From: Chamaecrista fasciculata
Lineage: Eukaryota > Streptophyta > Magnoliopsida > Fabales > Fabaceae
DNA: 64,000 nucleotides
Assembly (NCBI GenBank): GCA_003254925.1
Contig: QANZ01009649.1
Coordinates: 179,973 to 243,972 of the forward strand
Direction of reading: 5' to 3'
Shown here piece by piece: positions 45,284 to 57,682 of this stretch; the first letter of the stretch is position 1; each line of letters begins with the position of its first letter. The notes under the pieces were generated by a model that worked only from the letters and a program-made list of their open reading frames with translations, did not search any database and was not told the origin of the DNA. Position numbers and translations under genes: made by a program.

Positions 45284-47856
45284 AGGGTTATCCTCGGTTT
45301 CCCCTGTCCTGGGCGGAGCCCATTGTCGGGCAGAGGGCGTTGGCGAGGGAGAGCTTGAGCCCCGAGGAGCATCGTGCCGTCAAGCGGCTGTTAACGGCGG
45401 CGAAGCAGGACGGCAACGACTACAAGACGTGGGGTAAGTGTCGATTGAATGACATTCTGTTTTTCCTGTTAGTTCTCTGCTTCTGAGTTTGCTTGGTCTG
45501 ATTGTTCCGTGTCTGGCTTGTTGTATCAGTGATGCATCACCTCGGTTTCCGGGGACGGTTGGAGTATTTCACCAAGGCTACCTCCTGCTGTGGTCCCTTC
45601 GTGATGCCTGCCTCTGCGGCTACCCTCCGCCTGCCCCTCCTCCCCCCTGCGGCTGCGGAGGGTGGTAGGGATGCTTCTCCTCCGAAGAAGAAGAAGAAGA
45701 GGGAGAGGACTGCTTCCACTGGAAGCCCACTCGGGAGGAGGGCCTCTCGGGCGGCGGAGAGGGGGGTGACTGTTGCCGCCGTTGTGGCCTCCACTACCAT
45801 GGCGAGGCCCCTTGTACGTGGTTCTTTGTCAGAGGAGGGTCCTCCCGTGAAGAGGCCCAAACTGATCCTTTATCAAGATGAGGATGAAGAGGAGGATCCG
45901 AGTGCAGTTCTGCAGCGGCGGGGGCCTTCGCAGTATTATTCCGCTTCGCGGGGGTCCTCAGATAGTCCAGCTGCCTTGGAGGGCACCACTGATGCCGGGG
46001 GGGATGCTGACGAGGGGGTGATAGAAGTCAATAGTGCCTCATCGTCTGGCGGAGGCTCTGGTGAAGAGGATTTGCTGACTATAAGTCAGCTAGTGAGTGG
46101 GAGTGGTACATCTGACACTCCAACAGTTGGGGAGGGAGGGGCCCCTCCACCGAACGTGTTGCCGCCCATTGAGGAGGTTGCATCCTCGTCGGAGGACGAA
46201 GACTTGCCAACCGGGGGGGATACCCCACCATCCGAAGGTGAGAATATGCTAGCCGAGGAAGGCCCATCGTCATCCGGGGAGCCAGATTTGGGGGCCGGAG
46301 GGCACGTACCGTCACCTCCTCGGGAGGGGGGAGCCAACAGTCAAGCAGGTGAGGCGGGTCCGGATGCTGGGACAGCTACAACTCTGTCGGGGGAGTTGAT
46401 CCCTCCGGTTGCTGGTGAGACTCCGTCGAATAGAGATGGGGTGGGTGAGGGGGCCCAAACTACCGGGGTGGCTACAACTGTGCCCGGGGGGATTGTTCCT
46501 CCAGTTGGTGGCACGGTTTCACCGCATGAGGGCGAAGTTCCAGTTGGTGAAGAGAAGATTGCTCCGGGAGGGGGTATCGGCGGCTCTGACGCGGGACCGT
46601 CACGCGGGGTGGTGGCGGAACCCCTGGATATTTTGCACAATCGATACCCTGTGCCGGCCCCGAGGGGTGGAGTGCTGCCAGCAGACATCTTGGGCAGCAG
46701 CATCAACCCCTTCCTATTCATGGAGTCTTCCTGTACGCGGGCCGGCAAGGACTTCATGGATGACATGGTGGCCAAGCTTCCACGGGATGTTGCCGCCGAT
46801 GCCCTCAAACATGGATTGGAGTCCTGTCACCGGATAGCGGTGCTTTATCAGCAGTTCGAGGACATCCGGGGTAGGAACTCTATGCACAAGGAGCTGTTGG
46901 CCGAGTCTAAGAAGAGGGTTGCCCTCCTGGAGGGTCAGGTGGCGGAGCTTACCGCCGAGAAAGGAGAAATGGGGAAGCAGTTGGAGGATGCCCGTGCTGT
47001 GGGGGTGTCCAAGGTTGAGGAACTGCTAAAGGCCCAAGCGGAGGAACATGGGAGGGAGCTTGAGCGTCTTGTGGGAGACTATGAGTCGGCGCTGGACAGT
47101 CTCCGAAAGGAGAAGTGCGCAGCGGAGAATGCTCTGGCTTCCGAGCGGCAAGCGCTCGAGACACGTCTTGAGGAAGCCCACGCCGAGAGGGAGGGAGCTG
47201 CGCGGGTAGCAGCCGAGGAACTAGCAGTCCAGCGGGGCCGCTGGGAGGCGGAGATGGATGCTCTCCGACGGGAGCACTCTGCTGCCATCAATGAGCTCAA
47301 ACGTGACCACGAAGCCACCATGGGCCGGATAGCCACGACTCATAGCATGTCACTTGACGCCATGACCCGGAGATTAGAGGAGACCCTGGAGAATGAGAGA
47401 GCCCAACTCCAGTGGGAGGGGAAGTGCTTCTATGAGAAGGGATTCATCAACGGGGTGAGGCAGGTAGTACACTTCTATCCGGAGGCTGCCCGGAGTGTGG
47501 ATGAAGTGCATCCTATGCGGGAGGTGGCCAACGGCGTGATCGTTGACCGGGTCCGTCCCCTGGAGAAATGCCCGGAACGCCCTGCTGACCCAATGGAGAG
47601 AGGGGAATCCTCGAGTGGCAAGTTGGACGTGGGTAGGATGCTGCTTGGCGTGCTGGTGAACATTCCGAATGCTCCCGCAACCACTACGGGTGCCTCTCCT
47701 TCCCACCAGGGGGGAAGACCTGGGCTGGGTTTGTTTGGTGAGGAGGGTGATGGGGAAGACAGAGGTGATGCCCCCCCGAAGGATTCCGAGCCGGCTGACT
47801 GTTCAACCGACGACTACCTTGTAGATGAGCCTGTGCTGCCGCCGGGGGGTGTGTGA
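45284..47856 (+). CDS. Spliced antisense ORF of a Tat-lineage Gypsy element
   Basis: This ORF runs opposite to the pol fragment at 48310-49713 and lies between pol and the expected 3' LTR, the place where Tat-lineage elements (Grande, Retand, RIRE2 types) carry an extra, often antisense, ORF. Sequence shows two exons: 45284-45433 (partial; FPLSWAEPIVGQRALA, EEHRAVKRLLTAAKQ) and 45530-47856, joined in phase through a good donor (G|GTAAGT) and acceptor (TATCAG|T) to read KTWVMHHLGFRGRLEYFTKA. The protein of over 800 residues has a nuclear-type basic run (PPKKKKKRER), a long acidic Gly/Pro/Ser-rich region and a coiled coil from about 46850 to 47420. Its function is unknown. Composition is far more GC-rich than the neighbours. 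Confidence 0.75.
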
Positions 47857-48309
47857 ATGTTGTTCGTTGTTAAACACTTGTAACCCCCTCCCCCTCCTCC
47901 TCTTTTCTGTTGATGTAATGACTTCTTGTATCTTTTGCTTTCCCCTGTGTAAGAAGAAAGTTTGTACATAACTTCTGTTTATATGTAATGTATTATTGGC
48001 GTTGGGTGCCATTTTGTTATCTGCCTGATATAGCGTATAAAGGTGTATTGTAACGATTTGTTACTATGTGTGAGTCACGTTGTTTACTTCATGAGTTTGC
48101 TCGTGACGTGGCTAGCCGGAGCAGGTAACTCTGACCTGCAGAGCGTTGGAGCTCAAGTGTCCGAGGCGTAGGGGAGGCGTCCCTCCCTGCCTGCGTAGAG
48201 GACCGAGGGCCCATTTAACCATTCATAATAGAAAGATGAAAAGGGAATAAATAGCGATAAGGAGAAACGTGATTTTCATTGAACTTTGAAAAAAGTTACA
48301 TGAGTACTG
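47857..48309. other. Spacer between the convergent ORFs of the Gypsy element
   Basis: About 450 bases with no ORF. It holds both 3' ends of the convergent antisense ORF and pol. Confidence 0.5.
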
Positions 48310-49713
48310 TCATGGAGACAGATATTTCTTTAACTTAGCTATGTTCCATGGGTTTGGGAGATGGTTCCCACCCATGGTCTCTAGGCGGTAGGCCCCTCCT
48401 GGGAGTGCTTCATAAATTCGATACGGACCCTCCCAGTTGGGTCCCAGTTTGCCTTCCGAGGGGTTGACCCTGTTGTTGGCGACTTCCCTCAGGACCAGGT
48501 CTCCGACGTGCAATGTACGTTTTTTGACCTTGGTGTTGAAGTAGTTCGCTATCCTCTGCTTGTATGCGGCCATTCGGATCAATGCTGTCTCCCTCATTTC
48601 CTCAGAGATGTCTAAGGATGCCTGGCGCTGGGCCTGGTTCTGCTGCTCCTCATAGTAGAGGACCCTATCGGAGGTTGCTCCGATTTCAGCGGGGATCATG
48701 GCTTCGCAGCCGTAGGCCAGAGCATAGGGGGTTTCCTTGGTTGCCGTTTGTTTTGTGACACGGTAGGACCACAAAACCGAAGGCAATTCGTCCACCCATC
48801 GCCCCTTGGCGTTGTCCAGGCGCTTTTTTAATCCCTTGAGGATGATTCTGTTAGCCAGCTCTGTTTGCCCATTTGTGGCGGGGTGCTCCACGGATGTGGT
48901 CTTCAGCCTCACGTGGTAACTTTCGCAGAATTCTCGGAACTGCTGGCTGATGAATTGGCGCCGATTGTCTGTTATGAGAGTGTGTGGGATGCCAAATCGA
49001 GTTATTATATTCTTTGTGACGAACTTGATGATTGCCGCCGAGGTGATAGATGCCACGGGCTCTGCCTCTACCCACTTGGTGAAGTGGTCGACGGCGACTA
49101 CCAAGAACTTCCGTTGGTTGGTGGCCTGCGGAAATGGCCCCAGGATGTCTATGCCCCAAATGTCAAAAGGCCACGGAGCCTGCAAGGGATGCATATCCTC
49201 TGCCGGCGTGTGTATGAGGTTTCCGTGGCGTTGGCACTTGTCACATGTCTTGACTAGTTGATCCACGTCCTTAATGATGCCCGGCCAGTAGAAGCCGGCT
49301 TGCAGTGTTTTCCTTTTCAGGGCTGCCGGGGCCTGGTGGGAGCCACATACTCCGGCGTGCAGCTCACGGAGGATGTAGTTTGCCTCCTCCGGGGGTACGC
49401 ACTTCAGTGATGGGGACGAAAATCCCTTTTTGTAAAGTGTTTCGCCGGATAGGAAGTACCGTGCAGCTCTCCTGGTCAAGTTTTTCGCTTCTGCTCGGTC
49501 GGCGGGGAGGGTGCCATCCTTGAGGTAGGCCACAATAGGCGTCATCCATGTGGATACCCCATCGATCTGATTCACTTCCTCCTCGTTGATGGAGGGTTGT
49601 TCGAGAGTGGTGCAGATGATGGAGTCTCTGCCGGCCTTGCTGGGCTTATTTGCCAGCTTCGCTAACTTGTCGGCGCGGGAGTTCTGATCCCGGGGGACGT
49701 GTCGGAATTCGAC
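48310..49713 (-). pseudogene. Gypsy (Tat) pol fragment: RNase H end and integrase
   Basis: The frame is open from the N at 49714 down to the stop at 48310. It starts with the RNase H C-terminus (FRHVPRDQNSRADKLAKLA), then the integrase zinc finger (ELHAGVCGSHQ ... CDKCQRHG), the core with DIWGIDILGPFP, LITDN and NGQTE as the DDE residues, and a C-terminal GPNWEGPYRI segment. In active relatives the second Asp is followed by DNG; here it is DNRRQF, a Gly-to-Arg change that may impair the enzyme. Protease, reverse transcriptase, gag and LTRs are absent because the fragment stops at Ns, so it is partial whatever its state. Confidence 0.9.
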
Positions 49714-49714
49714 N
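49714..49714. other. Single N at the right edge of the Gypsy fragment
   Basis: The pol frame runs straight into the N; AT-rich DNA follows. Confidence 0.75.
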
Positions 49715-50894
49715 TATATAATTTTTCATTTTGGAGCCAATAATTAGAAAATCTCAAAATTATATGTATAATATAAAATAAGATATATATATATACATAT
49801 TCAATTATTCAATAAAATATTTATGTGGCTACTCTTTTATTTTAGGTTAAAACTTTATTTTGGTCATTTATGTATGTGCCAAATTTCATTTTGGTCCTAC
49901 ATTTTATTTTGTTTCAAAGTAGTCTTAAATGTATTCATGATTTTTCACTTTTTGTCTCAAATTGTTAAATATGATCATATGTCTTTTATTTCAAACTTAA
50001 ATGTCATAGATTTCGGAGTTATGAATTATTTCTTTTAATTCTTTTTCTACCCAACTGAGATAATCAACAAATATCACGAATTTTTCATTTTTTGTTTTGA
50101 ACTCACTTTTGATGATGTGCAATTTTACTTGTTTGTCGATAACTCTAATTAGACAAAAAGAACTCGTTAAGAGCATAACCATTAACAAAATTTAAATTTT
50201 TCATAATGATATAAATGTTCTTCAAATGTTTGAAGAAAACATATTTACAAAAAAGCTTGGCTACAAGATATAAATATGTATCATACCAAGTATTTTCTCT
50301 TCATCATTGAAGAATGACAGTATATATTATTAAATTTTAAGACTTGGTAAACTAGTCAAAATTACGATCTCGGTATGGTGCACCCCTAATGAGTTGTATT
50401 ATATAGTAAAGCAATTTGCTATTAATTGAAAATTGAAAATTCACTAGTAGAGGAAAAGCTTTCTTAAGCATTTATTAGAACTGTAACTGAATTCCCTTTT
50501 CTTAATTTCTTCTGTATGTATCAGGGTTTATGATCATCGATCATTCCATTTTCCACAAAGCATCACGACCAAGTCCAAGTGAGTCACTGTGACACCAGTA
50601 AAGTGTATGAAAATTATTCACAGAGCATAAACTACAAAACTCTGGAAATAATCCGCATTTCATGCTATATGTTACAATCTGTTATCAACCTATACAAAAA
50701 AAAGGCCACCCAAATTCCATCCCTTGCCAATCCAAGCTCATCAAGTAGCTTATAAGGAAACAAAAAGAGCCACCACCAGATCTCTCGTCCAGGGTTTTCG
50801 GTGTTTCAGACGCAAAATTATGCATTGCAGCCCCTAATCACTACAGAAGATTATGGCCATAGCCATCTAAGTAACTTGGTAATATTATTATTTG
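49715..50894. other. AT-rich intergenic DNA with a MITE-like fragment
   Basis: Bases about 49846-50020 (GGTTAAAACTTTATTTTGGT, then TTTTGGTCCTACATTTTATT) resemble one arm of the family 1 elements, without a matching right end. From about 50500 the 3' UTR of the GATA gene is likely. No other gene is seen. Confidence 0.4.
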
Positions 50895-53800
50895 TCATGG
50901 ATGGATATTATGTGGATATACTGAGCTACTGCTAGTGCTGGCTTGAGCACCAAAGCTTAAAGTTGGATGCAGCAGCTCTGCCTGTGGAAAAGAACTATTT
51001 GATGGCACTTCTAGCAGCAAATCCTGATCAGAACTCTCCTCAACAAAATTGAAAGAATCCAGCATGAGTGAGTCACCATCAGGAGGCAAAGCAAATAGGC
51101 TTTTAGGACTGAAGCAAGAACCATATTCTTCGGCTTCCTTGCCCTCACAGCCGGCTTTCAACGTTACCCTTTTGGGGCTCCTCATTGTTGTCTTCAATTC
51201 TAAAATTTGCGAGTCGAGTATTAGGAAAAGTGAAAGACCTAGTAAGCCATTAGCTGATGAGAGAATTCATTGTACTATATTAACTTGATCGTTTGGTCAT
51301 TTCTAAAATATATTCAGTATTTTAAGTCTCATGTACTCTCAAGTCTCAACTGAATGATGAAATTGTTATTTCTGAATTCTGATACAACCTTAAAACTGAC
51401 TAGTGATATTTTTCATTGGAGCAAGAGCATTTAAAATGATACCAAACATCATAAGTTGAAAAACCTCAAATTTTGATGACAACAATAATAATTCATATCT
51501 GTAAGTAGATCTGTAGCACAAGCACTTCACAAAAAGCAAGTTAAAAATGGTCAAGTTGTAGATAATAATAGGTTGCCATTTACAATTTTTATTTTTTTAA
51601 TCATAATTAGCAAATTGGAAAAGGCTATGACATAAATTCCATCTTTCATGCATTACTGTGGTTTACACAACCTGATCTAAACAAAGTATTCCGAACAATT
51701 ATAATCACACACAGTTGTTGAAACTTGAAAGTAAGCTAACCTGAAAAATTTTTATTTTGGCTGTCATGATATCTCCTGACATCTGTAGCATTACCAGTGG
51801 ATCCCGGAGTAATAGATTTCCCTGCTCTGCTTTTACATCTCTGCATCCACAGAAGGATGTGATTAGCCATTAAGTATCAATAATGTAAATTTACCAACAA
51901 AATTAATAATGTCAAATAAGAAACCCGTAGAAACCTTGAGCGAATTATAGTGTTCCACCCATTTCGATTTTGAAAGATTAGACAATGCAAGCCTTTTCAA
52001 AGTCTTGCAGTCTTCAGGTTTTGCCCCTGGTAAGGAGATATCAAAGACACCTTCCGCAAGTAGCTGCTGAAAATAAGTTAAGTTATCCTTGAATTGAGTG
52101 CTACCGAACATGCTTTTAAGGCTGCAAATACAACAACACAATATATCAATTTGGATTCAGTCTCAACTATATCTACTTTCCTAACAAGTCACACATCTGA
52201 GGTACTGTAAGAAGCTTGTGGAATCTGAAACATTCAAGCATCCAATGCTATGACACCAAACTTGATATGGATATTTTTGTTCATGAGTTTTGCAAATTCT
52301 GATGCAATGATGTATCAAATGAAGTGGCTTTAATTCTCTGAGAAGTGAGAAGTCAGAAAATCATTTACAGCTCTTCGTCATTTTGACTACTTATTTACAC
52401 CAAAAGAAATAGATAAAAGGAAGGAGTTAAACCTATAAACAACTTCAAAACAGTAATCTCATAAAACAAGTTTCTATTAAAAATAAACAAAAGAGATTCT
52501 TACCTATCAGGAAGTTTAGCAGTATCAACTTCAGGGAGACACTTGAATAATTGTTCTTGCTCTTCATTTGTCAGGCTTCTCATAAATTCATCATAGTTAA
52601 TGACATCCTGTATTAAACATGAATGGCAATCAAGCTACTTAAACAATTGAATGCATAGAAGCATCTACAAAACAATACATATAAACGAAAATTTTGAAGC
52701 CTCTATGGTTATATTGAACAAGACAAGAATACAAGACCTATAAACAAGAGTGAATTATTCATAAGCCTAACAATGTGGTTTTTTTCATCATCTAGCTTTT
52801 CACAATGCAACGAAAAGAGATAGAAAGGAATGCGGCTTACAATTAAATCTACCAAGCACAGTGATGACTTATGATTTCCAAGAATTTGAACCTTTTCATA
52901 CTGAGACTTGTCCCTGAAATTCCAAAATACATGAAAAATAAATTAGCCGGGTATTCTTTGTTTCTTCAGTGGTGGAGATCATTTATCCTCATTTAAATGT
53001 AAACACGTTGAGAAGATCCTTTTTTTCTTTCTGTTTCCCCTCCAAACACATTGAGAATAAATAGCATCACGAAAAAGGGAGGAAGGGGCACAAATTCACA
53101 TTAACAAAATGACTGCTCAAATCGTACTAAATAAGTATACTCATGAAAATCAGCTTGTGTTGGAAGAACCTGCCTTTTAAGTTGCTCCTGCTGTATTCCT
53201 TGGCCAGCAGAACTCCTGATCTTTTGAACTCCCTGGGGTGGAAAGTTCATGCTGCTATAATCATTATATACAGGAGTAGCACCGGAACATGAATATGCCT
53301 CACTAGTTGGCCATTGTTTGTTATCAACTGAAAGAGAGCTAGCCTCAGACTCTTCTTCACGAGCTATATAGCTTGGATGCCTAATAAGAACACTCCCATG
53401 CCCTATCTCAACAGAGACCATTGGTGTTTCACTTTCAAAAAGAAGATCCTCTTCAGAAGATGCAGAGAAATAAGATTGTTGTTCATGAAGAATAGTGTAT
53501 AAATCTTTCGTGAGCTTCTCAACAGAAGATTGCTTCGGTCGTCCCACACATGTCCTCTTTTTTGAAGGTACCATGGCATCCCAGACAACCGACTGAGCAG
53601 GACCTAAAATAACCCAATAAAAGATATTCCTATGAGAATTACATGTTCTTAAACAAAGAAAAAAGTTAATATGATGTAAAAAGAAGACTACAAACATAGT
53701 ACTGTAACCTAGAGTAAACTTTCTTGATCAAAATCAACCAATGATGTAGAACTAGACAATCCATTGACACTGATGTGAATCTAAATTAATCTTATACCAT

Positions 53801-55922
53801 TCAATTTAGCTTTTATGTGATTAGTTCCTCATAAAATAATTTTCTAAAATTTGGTGTATCAAGATATTTTAAATTGTTAGTGTGTAAAGTTCTACAATAA
53901 CATCAATTGAATTCTCCTTTACTATCTACGGATAATAGACAATCCATATAAATGTCCTTGAACTGGTTTGAGACGACTAGTGCTTCACACTAGAAAAATA
54001 TTGAAATCACTTCTTGGAACTTTTTTTGTCAACAGAGAATACTCATGTACAATTAGAAGCAAAAATCACTCGTCTTCCTTTATAATAACCATGGCCTCTT
54101 GAGTTGTACTGAAAACCCATTTTTTTTCTTCTTCCCTTCCCTTCCCTTTTCATTATCCACTTCTAGAGAACGCTCTCATATTAATAGATTTGGACTAGCA
54201 ACAAGAAAAATTATACTATCTTCAATAGTATGCCTGATGCTGCTATTATCAATGGTGGAGAAATCATCTTCCAACAAAATTTTAGTGCACAGTAAACATC
54301 CAACCTGTCAAATCACTAGCATCAGTGCCACCAAATTGTGCACAGCTCTCTGAGTTAGAGATAGCTGATCCAGAACTTGATCTATTGCTTGTATCTTCAT
54401 CTATAAACTTTTGAAAGCCCGGGCTGTAATCCGGGGCAACCACTCCAGTTAATACATAATCCTGGTTCTGCTTTCGTTTGGACAATTTCACTTCTTTGTT
54501 CTTATTTACTGATATGCTCTTTAACCTTGAAGCCCTTTGATCCTCATAATCATCAGTTTCTGCCCGAGCATGCAACGGAGTATAATTTGCAAGGGTTCCC
54601 TTGGTCCTCCATCGAGACCCGCATGCATTGCATAGTACTGGCTTCTCAGGTGGCCCATTGCGCCAAAGAGGTGTGCCTGTTATAATTCTCAATTGTAAGA
54701 AATCTTATACAAATTAACCACACTGTAAACCGAATTGAAGATGTGTCTTGGTTGCTTAGATAATAACAAGGAACCATAGTTTCAATCAAGCCTGACAAGC
54801 TCATTCATGATGCATAGTCCATAGGCAAGACAAAGCTCAAACCTCTTAGAGTAAAACATTTGGCAGTTACTGCCTTACCAGCCAGAGATGTATATAAAAT
54901 AACAGGAATGTGTGGAAACTAATAGAGACAAGATAGTTAATAGTTCAGGCATGACAATGTTGATCATCATATGACTCACAGAACATGGCATCAAGTATAG
55001 TCTCTCGTGGTTACTGGGTGAAGGACACATAACATATTGTTCTTTGAACAATACACCATTGCAATGGCTTCAGCACTAGAAAATGTTTCAAAAGTCTAGA
55101 AAATAAATACTCTTGTGAGGAAAAGACAAAAAATATCTTTAAGGATTAAGTTCCAAATTGAGGAAAATATAATGAAGGATGGGACTTTTCTGAATCACTA
55201 GAAAAGGAAGTTTAACAAGTATGAAGTATGGATACAATGCTTGGATTGGAATCCTCTTATACAATGAAAAGGTGCTCATACAGGAAGCGACAAGAAGCTT
55301 GAAGATACCATTCAGAATACAAGAGTTGCATTTCCCAATGCACAATCAAAATGGAAACAAGAGAACAGTGGGCTGACTCTTTGTGATAAACACATTAAAA
55401 ACAATGGGCTTTTGTTTATCAAGTAGTGACCCCCATCTAGTATTCAACAGAGTCTGAGCTTAATTTTGCATCAGTTACATTTGCTCATACTTCAAAGTTC
55501 AAACAGAGTCCAGGAAAACCAAAAGCCGCAAACGAGGTAAGCTCAGAGTGCAGAAAAACAGACAAGGAGCAAATCAATACCAATTCCTATAAATTTCAAC
55601 TCCAACAATTCTAAGCAGCAATAATACTTGTATTCCTGAATACTGAATTTGATTACATCCAGAATATTAAGTATAGCACGCCTTTTTAATTGATTTAAAT
55701 ATATTGGCCAGAAACCTTCCCCTTCGTATACATCTCTTCGTTATCAAAATCACCGCGAGAGGTAATAGTTGTAGAATACTCTTTGTATGAAGAGAGGAAA
55801 GTGGAAAAAAGGTCAAAAGCTCGAAAAACAATTTAGAAAAAGAAAAAAAAAATACATACATATTGGAGAAACAAGAACTCACTTGTAACTCCACAGTGAT
55901 AGCAAGGACCTTGCTTGCCCAT
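50895..55922 (-). CDS. GATA26: GATA26/27-type zinc-finger transcription factor with ASXH-like region
   Basis: Eight exons join in phase: 55883-55922, 54305-54676, 53141-53603, 52841-52913, 52504-52607, 51935-52121, 51741-51840 and 50895-51199, giving 547 residues. The N-terminal GATA finger, split by intron 1, is C-x2-C-x18-C-x2-C (CYHCGVTS...[13 protein letters not shown]) followed by basic residues, so it should bind (A/T)GATA(A/G) sites in the nucleus. The middle is low-complexity. From [20 protein letters not shown] to [11 protein letters not shown] is a helical region like the ASXH/DEUBAD domain, with [23 protein letters not shown], as in Arabidopsis GATA26/27. The exon-3 donor was chosen by phase (GA|GTATAC at 53141); reading through gives a premature stop at 53101. 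(GA)n at 56332-56350 may lie in the leader or promoter. Confidence 0.93.
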
Positions 55923-56049
55923 GTCTCTCTCTTTTCCTCAAGTGAAGAAAAAGAAATAGGAAGGAAATTTACAGACAAAAAAAAAAGGAGAAATAATTTA
56001 TGGACAAAATAAAAAAAGAAATGGAGATTTTTCAGAAAATACAATTGCT

Positions 56050-57246
56050 CTATTCAAGCCTTTTGCGGCGTATAGCACTGGGTATTAACTATTAAATGCT
56101 CTTTTTCCCAGAAAACCCAGAATGATAATATACAGAATAAAGCAGAAGAGTTTTGTTTTAGTCTTTAAAAAGTTTTCACATAAATAGCCACAAATAAACT
56201 GGAATTGAAGGGATTTGTAAGCGTGTTTTAGCTAACAATCTGTACAATCCAATGGAAGAGAAAAGACCATTGAAGGAATCTCGTAAATGGCTGTGAAAAG
56301 AGGAAAGGAAGATGGAATGGAAGGAAGAAAGCGAGAGAGAGAGAGAGAGAAGGAGAGAAGGTCAGTATATATGACCTCTTTGTTGTATTGTATAAGAAGT
56401 AAATGTTCAGCTTTTCCTTCCTTTTCTTGTTAATTTATTTTTTCCTTTCTCTTTTGCAACTGTAGATGTTAATTTCAAAATTGAATTATTTCAATATTAC
56501 TTTTTTACCGAAACTGAAATTTTAAAAAGCTTTATCTTGGGTATAATATTGAGAGGTAGACGAAGATTATTGCACATATCCTGTTGACTAGGGACTTTTC
56601 TGCCATGGTTATAAATTTTCAAATCGCCATCAAATAAAAATCCAAAAGCATTCATCTTCTTCACCATCCATTTTTTTGTCCAAAAACATTATTTTAATTT
56701 TAAAAAAGAATTCATTAATAGTGAAAAACTTGTTAGAAGAAGGAGAACGGAAGCCCACGACTCAAGGCACAACAAAAAAGGGAGAAAGAAACAATGTGAG
56801 TTGTTTGGACTTTCCCTAATTTTCTTATTTCAACTTTATTTTTCCTTTGTAATACGAATACCAAATTCATAATTTTATTTTATATCCTCCCGTGTATGTG
56901 ACGACATGATATTGATAAATATTTAGTGGGTCTTTTTTAAAGAAAAATAAAAAAGGATAAAGGAAGAACCGAAGAAGAAGAAGAAGCCGTGGATGTGTGA
57001 CAATTACTTCTATTTGTCTGTCACAAGATCAATAATCACCGTTGATTAGGTAATGGGGGTGTTGATAGTACGGTCCCACCAATATTGATAGGCTTTTTTA
57101 GTTTTTTTCCATTAGTTTTACTTCCATCTTAATTAAATTTCAATGGTGACTAGGGAGCTTGTGACTCACCCACATGAATCTCGAAGGCAATCATTCAAAG
57201 CAAGCCCATGACATGCCTAACCTTTTTTAAAAAACAAAAAATAATT
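56050..57246. other. Upstream region of the GATA gene
   Basis: AT-rich with a GA microsatellite at 56332-56350 and a GAA run near 56975. It is the probable promoter region of the GATA gene. No ORF is supportable. Confidence 0.4.
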
Positions 57247-57674
57247 AGGGTAAATTATACTTTGGTACCCTGTAGTTTGGTCATATTTTATTTTGATACT
57301 GTGGTTTAAAAAATAACACTTTGGTACCCTGTGGTATTCTCCATTAACACTTTGGTACACTTTGGAGCTATTTTGTAATTTTAACTATAACAAATTTTGC
57401 AAAAATTACATATTGACTCCCAATTTTTTTAAAGTTTTCATTTTAGTCCCTAGATAATATGTATCTAGTGACCTATTTGTAATTTTCTGAAAAATTTTTA
57501 GAGTCAATATGTACTTTTTATAATATTTGTTATGATTAAAATTACAAAATAATTCCAAAGGGTACCAAAGTGTTAATGGAGAATACCACATGGTACCAAA
57601 GTGTCATTTTTTAAACCACATGGTACCAAAGTGAAATATGACCAAACCACAGGGTACCAAAGTATAATTTACCT
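57247..57674. mobile_element. Palindromic MITE, family 3, copy 2, with 8-bp duplication
   Basis: AAATAATT flanks the element at 57239-57246 and 57675-57682. The ends AGGGTAAATTATACTTTGGT and, inward from the right, AGGTAAATTATACTTTGGTA start arms of about 190 bp that pair almost along the whole 428 bp. Repeated ACTTTGGTACCCTGTGG units fill the arms. The duplication could also be read as 9 bases with one mismatch, so hAT or MULE origin is open. Confidence 0.75.
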
Positions 57675-57682
57675 AAATAATT

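Noticed and set aside
46341..47706. Several minus-strand frames of 70-155 codons opposite the antisense ORF
   Set aside because: They are shadow frames in GC-rich DNA opposite a long spliced ORF.
48564..49261. Plus-strand frames opposite the pol fragment
   Set aside because: They lie antisense to clear integrase sequence and show no domain.
55667..56044. 125-codon minus-strand frame overlapping GATA exon 1
   Set aside because: It is in another frame than the zinc-finger exon and is rich in Phe/Leu from AT-rich intron sequence.
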